A stretch of DNA of 13,155 nucleotides from Funneliformis mosseae (taxonomy: Eukaryota; Glomeromycota; Glomeromycetes; Glomerales; Glomeraceae), in assembly GCA_910592005.1 (NCBI GenBank), contig CAJVPP010002914.1, forward strand, positions 1 through 13,155, written 5' to 3'. The notes under the pieces were generated by a model. That model saw only the letters and a program-made list of their open reading frames with translations. It ran no database searches and was not told the origin of the DNA. Shown piece by piece: positions 8,615-13,155 of the stretch (position 1 is the stretch's first letter; the number at the start of each line of letters is the position of its first letter). The position numbers and the translations under genes were made by a program.

Positions 8615-9384
8615 AGTAGGAACAAAAGGGAGGTTCTAGGGTCAAATTTGAAAAAGATATCCAGAAAGATCCTAATCATAGGCCAGAAGTCCTTCTAGCT
8701 ATATGAATCCATAATATAGAATTCAGGTCTAAAATGACACCTGATGCTCAATTTCGTTATCAATCTCCTTGCTATAAAATTTGAACTTCGAAATCTAAAA
8801 TCAACCAAATTGATATAACCTTTCTAGCGCGATTTTAAACCCACCAAAGATATCAAAAAAAATATACTATTTTATTTGCCTTTAAGACAAGTCAAGATTA
8901 GCAAAAACTAAAGATTTGAAGCCAAACTCGTGGAGACTTTGCAAACCTTCTATGTATACTAATATTTATACTATACTGCTTGCCTTTGAAAGTAAACTCG
9001 AATATTGAGAAACGAAGTGATGAAATATTTGAGGCTATGACCTTGTTAAGCCTAAGATGCATACTAATTTATGAGATATCTTAGAATTAATTCTAAAAAG
9101 GATTCATTATCATCTAGCAAAGTAAAAAAATTTCATCTAAGCACATCTTAGGTGTAAATTTTTTATATGTGTACAAGAAAGTTAAAAAGCTATAGAATAT
9201 ATTTCAGCATACAAATATTTTCTCAATATACAGAAAACCATTCTTGAACTATTTCAATCCCAACTAGTTAGGGTCAAAAAGTCTAACTTCAGGTAAAAAA
9301 AATATGGGATGGATGTAAATTTTTCAGGCCAGGTATAAAATAAATTTGAGATAGGTGTAAAAAAAAAATAGGTCAGGTGAAAAT
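8615..9384. other. Non-coding tract, possibly part of a dispersed repeat
   Basis: GC content rises sharply at 8615 (gtaggaacaaaagggagg...). No reading frame longer than a few dozen codons exists on either strand. The sequence is complex rather than simple and ends in the short periodic tract at 9290-9392. It may be the non-coding flank of the mobile element that carries the polymerase remnant. That link is inference from composition and position; no terminal repeat was found. Confidence 0.45.
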
Positions 9385-9392
9385 TTTTCTCA
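9290..9392. repeat. Short degenerate tandem repeat, about 20-22 nt period
   Basis: Words of the form aggt(g/a)taaa followed by A/T tracts recur at about 9291, 9311, 9331, 9353 and 9375, and a related word (aggtgtaaatttttt) occurs once more near 9150. The units are imperfect. No coding potential or known element end is recognised. Confidence 0.55.
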
Positions 9393-9634
9393 CTATAGTT
9401 CGAAGTAAGTTAGCCTATTTAACCTCTTGATAAGTATCCAAAGCCTTAATCTGAAGCCTATTAATATACTTGGTTACATAATAACTATTAGTATACTTTC
9501 TACAAAGGCCAGGTTTAGAGCTAGTTGGCTTACTACAAACCTTGCAAGAAAGACGCTTCTTAGCCTTCTAATGTTCAAAGCATTCTTCAGGCTGATGGCA
9601 GGTCCGCCTACAAACAACTTCAGTTCTAAGTAAA
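9385..9634 (-). pseudogene. Cys-rich (zinc-binding-like) coding remnant
   Basis: On the minus strand one frame reads a basic Cys-rich peptide containing CHQPEEC, then SCKVCSKPTSSKPGLCRKY, then YINRLQIKALDTYQEV. The Cys spacing C-x2-C-x10-C-x2-(Y) is that of a small zinc finger in which the last ligand, normally His, would be Tyr. Two in-frame TAGs (9570-9568 and 9417-9415) interrupt it, one before and one after the finger, and no good start codon precedes it. A plus-strand frame at 9427-9633 covers the same DNA but is hydrophobic and featureless, so it is treated as a shadow. The family is not recognised; an accessory gene of the neighbouring mobile element is possible. Confidence 0.4.
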
Positions 9635-9649
9635 TAAAAAATCTCATTA

Positions 9650-9755
9650 TATTAATACAAGCATCGGAGAATAAGCACCCTAGGTAAAAAATATATATAT
9701 CTGAAATAATTATTTATTTTTGAACTAAAGTTTTCGTACTATTAATACAAACATC
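9650..9755. repeat. 16-nt direct repeat upstream of the polymerase remnant
   Basis: tattaatacaagcatc (9650-9665) and tattaatacaaacatc (9740-9755) differ at one position and are 90 nt apart. The second lies 24 nt before the ATG at 9779. It may be a small duplication or a repeated promoter element between two divergent remnants; function unknown. Confidence 0.5.
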
Positions 9756-9778
9756 ATAAAATATACACATATATCAAA

Positions 9779-12700
9779 ATGATATCACCATATCCCAGAT
9801 GTGATAAAGATGACTTTAAAAAGTCTCGTAATCGAACTGCACACTTAAAAAGAAAATTTCCCTGTCAAAAAAGAAAGCCTTATCCTAAACCAGAAGTAAT
9901 TATTTCAGAGCCTATTCCAGAGACTGTTAACCCTTTAGTGAATATGATCAATGAGAATATTCACGATCTAAAAGTAGGTCCTGGTCTAACTACCCAAGCA
10001 CATAGAGAAGAAAAGCAATGGAAGCCCCCACCTCATATAAATACAAAGCAATTTAAAACAGTATTTGCAGACCTGTGGTAGGCAATTTATTACTAATGAA
10101 GAGACCAAAAAATAGGATTGTGAACATCATAATCCTGATGAAGCTAGGCTTCTAACATTAGTAGAGATTAAGCAGAAAGAAGAAAAGAATAGACAGGAAT
10201 GTATAGAGAACCTTCCATTGGCTAAAAGGCAAGAATATGAAACAGAAAAGGAATATGCAACTGGTAAGCATTTTTGATCAATTTATAAGGAAGATTATGA
10301 AAAAATAGAGGTTACGCTTCCTGAAGGGGATATAGTATTCTTAGAAAGGCAACGTGATCCTGCTAGACAATACAGCTCTCTAAAAGATTTGACTGTATGG
10401 AAGGGAATTATTCCTTCATGCAAAAATCCTGCATATGCTTTCAATAAAAAGTAAGATAATTCAAAAGAATATGCAGATGCCCCATACATGCCACAGCTTA
10501 TGGCATCAGCCCGTAAAGTAATTACAAAGGTTCTTCAAGAAGAGCTACACAGAAAGGATCAAATAAAATCAGCATTAGTCATACGTACCACATATGCAAA
10601 ATATACTTATAAAGGTTCTGGTGATATTTCAGACCTAACAAAAACTATAAAATCAGTTATCATCATCCATATCATAGAAGTTCAATACGTGAAATCCTTT
10701 CTAAGAAATATATAGATAAGCACATAACTCTTTCTGAAGGAGAAATCGATAAAAAGATCGAATCATATCTAAAAAAAGAATCTGGCAAGATCCTCCTTAG
10801 AATTGAGATGATATTGATTGAGTTTTATACTTTCTGTCATTCTTATGGGAGATCATACATCCACACCCCAAGAAGCTTGTCAATACTAAATATACTATCA
10901 ACTCAAATAATTCAGATATTATAGATCCGGCTACAGGCAAGCCAACAGACAATTGTCTTTGGGAGCATTAGGATATTATTTTGCATATCAGGATGGAATT
11001 ACAGACCATCTTGGTAGACGCATATATCAGGCAAAAAGTCTTCAAAATATTTGGAGAAGATCAAGATAGATGGTATTCCAATGCCCACCCCAGTCTGCCC
11101 ATGAGTCTTTAATAAGATAGAGGAGATGAATTCAGATATCTCCATTAATGTCTAGGAGTGAAATGAGGAAACAGCATGATCCAAACCTGTAGTTGCTAGT
11201 AAGAACTATAACAGATAGCATGTTATATACCTCTTAGCTCTTACAGATATTACCAAAACTGCAGACGAAAAATATGAGCAAAAGAATCACTTTCTTTGGA
11301 TAAAAAATCATGATGGTTTAGTCTATAAAGATAATGCCCATAAAGTTAAAAAGCATCTCTGCAACTGATGCTTCCACAGCTTTCAGACAAAAATATCCTT
11401 AACCAATTATCAGGAGTGGTGTTTCAGATTGGGTGAAGCTCCCCAAAGAGTCACAATGCCAGTGAAAGGGGTCAATGATTTCGAAGAGTTCAAGAATTAC
11501 AGCTGAATGATCAATTCTCCATGTATTATTATAGCAGATTTTGAGGCAGACAACAAGAAATGGGATTATTCAAGAGGGATAATAAAGCCATTTCAAACTT
11601 ATGGTAGAAGCATGCGCAAGCTAGCAGAGCAGAAGGCTAATAGTTTCTGCTATAAAGTTCATTAGATCAATTCTGAAGAAACATGGAGTCTCTTCCTATA
11701 TTGTGAAGAAAATGCTACTCAAGAATTCGTTTGATAGATTGATCAGGAGTTGGTAGAAATCAATAGAGTCTTAGCTATCAAGCATGAGCGAATTATCACA
11801 AATGAGGATAAAAGAAAGTTTGAGGAAGCAGACAAGTGCTAGATCTGCAAAGGTAAATTCGTTATAGATAGGGATGTGATTAAGTGCTTGGAAAATCAGT
11901 CTGCTTAGCTCACTAGAAAGTTAGAAAAGACTGCTAAGAATTTAGAAGACTGTAAATCCTTAAAAACAGCTATTCTTAAAGTAGTCAAGCAAATTGACTA
12001 AGCTGAGGCTATAGATGATAAGGTCTGGAAACACTGTCATATTACAGGTAAGTTTTGTGAGGCATCTCATAAGTTCTGCAATCTCAAACTCCAGATCGAG
12101 TCATGAAAGACCCCAATTCCAATCGTATTCCATAACTTTTGGAGTTATGACTATCACTTGATATATGAATCTGTCAGACGATCAGCTAATGCTCTTCATA
12201 TTCAAGTCATAGCCAAAATATTTGAGCGATATAAGTCTATGAAGGTAGGTCAGCTCAAATATATTGATAGCAAACAGTTCATGAATACTAGCTTGGCAAA
12301 TCTTGCAAAGAATTTAGGTAATGATAAGCCTATAACAAAAAAGTATTTTATGAATTTAGGCTATACAGAAGAGCAAATTTCTTTAGTATGCTGTAAAGAA
12401 GTATATCCCTATGAGTATATCAATTCTCACGAAATATTCTTGGAGACAGAACTCCCTTCTATTCACGAATTTCATGGTATTCTTAGTGGTAAGATCACCC
12501 AAGAGGATTATCTTCATGCTCAGAAATTGTGAAAGGAATTTGGGTGTAAAAATCTAAGCGAGTACCATGATCTCTATCTTATAACAGATGTACTCAGTCT
12601 TACAGATATCTGGACTGCATTCTGAAAGACATCTATGAAATATTATGAGCTTGATCCCAGTCATTATGTCTCTGCCCTATCTTTATCCTGGGATGCTATG

Positions 12701-13085
12701 CTTAAGATGACAGAAGTTAAGATTAAGCTATTTACAGAAATGGCTATGCATGACTTTGTAGAAAAGGCCAAGCGTGATAGTATAGCTATGGTTGTACATT
12801 GATATTTTAAAGCCAATAATCTGAAAATGGGAGAGGCTTTCGATCCATTCTAACCCACGACTTGGGTCACATATATCGATGCAAATAATCTTTATAGTTG
12901 GGCCATGAGTCAATTCTTGCCTATAAGTGGCTATAAGTAGATTGCTAATCAAGAGTACTTAAGGAAGAATTCTACCATGCAAAAGAAATACCTCGAAATA
13001 ATTCTAAAAACTAAGGCAGATGCGTTATAAGGATATTTCTTAAATATCAATGCATACTTCTCTCTAAAGATCCATAACTAGAGGT
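9779..13085 (+). pseudogene. Family-B DNA polymerase (Polinton/linear-plasmid type) with endonuclease VII-like insert, multiply interrupted and 3'-truncated
   Basis: Homology runs along the plus strand through several frames: 9779-about 10060 (frame A), about 10050-10655 (B), 10658-about 10868 (A), 10870-about 10950 (C), about 10952-11043 (B) and 11045-13085 (A). Landmarks in order: a finger-like RNRTAHLKRKFPC near the start; a second Cys pair with LCN.CF and EWC (11357-11422); Exo I ADFEAD (Asp 11537, Glu 11543); an HNH/endonuclease VII-like segment (CxxC 11837-11848, HCHITGK 12032-12052, CN 12077-12082); Exo II FHNF..YD.HL (12128-12160); Exo III YLITD (12575-12589); palm motif A DANNLYSWAM (12878-12907). 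Such enzymes replicate linear mobile DNA, usually protein-primed. In 11045-13085 there are 21 in-frame stops (10 TGA, 8 TAG, 3 TAA). Palm motifs B and C are missing: homology fades after about 13078 and the sequence turns AT-rich. The 124-codon open piece at 12158-12532 is only an unbroken stretch, and its first codon is TTG (Leu after Exo II His). Confidence 0.85.
11834..12090 (+). other. Endonuclease VII/HNH-like zinc segment within the polymerase remnant
   Basis: Between Exo I and Exo II the frame contains C-(stop)-I-C-KGKF (11837-11857), a roughly 60-residue helical, charged spacer, then a Trp-Lys-HCHITGKF motif and SHKFCNLKL. This is the CxxC ... DHxH-TG ... CN layout of phage T4 endonuclease VII-like treble-clef nucleases, with Lys in place of the usual Asp before HxH. 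In this polymerase group the segment is found as an insert in the exonuclease region. Whether it ever cleaves DNA cannot be told from here. The TAG at 11840-11842 sits where Trp is expected. Confidence 0.65.
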
Positions 13086-13155
13086 CTGAATCGGTCAAAA
13101 ATTTTGTAATCGATTAATCAATCGTTCATAAAATTTATAATCGATTATTATTCAA
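13086..13155. repeat. AT-rich junction sequence with duplicated 10-bp palindrome
   Basis: After the polymerase homology ends, the self-complementary word taatcgatta occurs at 13107-13116 and again at 13138-13147. Each is preceded by similar sequence (aaaattttg / aaaattta), giving a direct repeat with a 31-nt period. This may be the start of another repeat family or the edge of an insertion that truncated the polymerase. The window ends too soon to decide. Confidence 0.5.

Noticed and set aside
9427..9633. Plus-strand frame of 68 codons
   Set aside because: It overlaps the minus-strand Cys-rich frame, which has a far more protein-like pattern; the plus frame shows no motif.
10295..10489. Minus-strand frame of 64 codons
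   Set aside because: It is antisense to polymerase N-terminal homology and has no recognisable feature.
12158..12532. Independent 124-codon gene
   Set aside because: The first codon is TTG within the Exo II motif and homology continues on both sides in the same frame; it is an uninterrupted slice of the polymerase.
12728..12952. Minus-strand frame of 74 codons
   Set aside because: It is antisense to the Exo III to motif A part of the polymerase, which explains the open frame.
11045..13085. Mitochondrial code or other single-codon reassignment in the polymerase
   Set aside because: All three stops occur in frame, at Trp, Arg and Gln positions alike, and many TGG codons remain; decay explains this better, though it stays as an alternative in the findings.

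Overview
The window looks like a piece of a very AT-rich fungal nuclear genome. The best fit is an arbuscular mycorrhizal (Glomeromycotina, Rhizophagus-like) fungus. This assignment is inference. It rests on a split TKL-type protein kinase with short GT-AG introns and an IPYIDPKRF activation-segment end, which resembles the kinases greatly expanded in these fungi, and on a landscape of small non-autonomous transposons and decayed mobile DNA. Only one gene is close to intact. There are no recognisable tRNA, rRNA or CRISPR loci and no bacterial-style operons.

Layout. Positions 99-527 hold a 413-bp hAT-like MITE flanked by a perfect 8-bp target-site duplication. From 528 to about 1556 nothing codes. 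The minus strand from 3359 down to 1861 encodes a five-exon protein kinase whose last exon runs into 20-residue leucine-rich repeats (60-nt DNA repeats). These repeats continue in other frames to about 1557. Upstream of the kinase (3683-4010) is a degenerate array of about 62 bp units.

Positions 4011-8614 are an extremely AT-rich block with no intact gene. It still contains recognisable fossils: a strongly AT-shifted second copy of the kinase's LRR tail (about 6060-6541), a possible Lys-rich coiled-coil remnant next to it, a 172-bp pogo/Tc1-like MITE with TA duplication (7462-7633), and a 184-bp tandem duplication whose copies differ mostly by transitions (8242-8614).

At 8615 the composition changes abruptly. 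The right third (8615-13085) is more GC-rich. It holds a non-coding tract, a minus-strand Cys-rich coding remnant (about 9385-9634), and a large plus-strand remnant of a family-B DNA polymerase of the Polinton/linear-plasmid (protein-primed) kind (9779-13085). The polymerase keeps N-terminal zinc-finger-like segments, Exo I, an endonuclease VII/HNH-like insert, Exo II, Exo III and palm motif A. It is cut off before the remaining palm motifs and is riddled with stops.

Main message. The polymerase stops fall largely where Arg, Trp or Gln is expected and TAA is the rarest of the three. Two zinc-finger His/Cys positions appear as Tyr. The fossil LRR copy and the tandem duplication also differ from their sister copies mainly by transitions. 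Together this suggests C-to-T (methylcytosine deamination or RIP-like) decay across the right two thirds of the window, with the kinase/LRR gene as a less damaged island. That gene has its own lesions: no exon encodes the kinase hinge, and a one-base slip breaks the LRR array. I did not find a convincing new multi-gene system. The most interesting points are the kinase-LRR architecture with its decayed twin, and the substitution signature in the polymerase.
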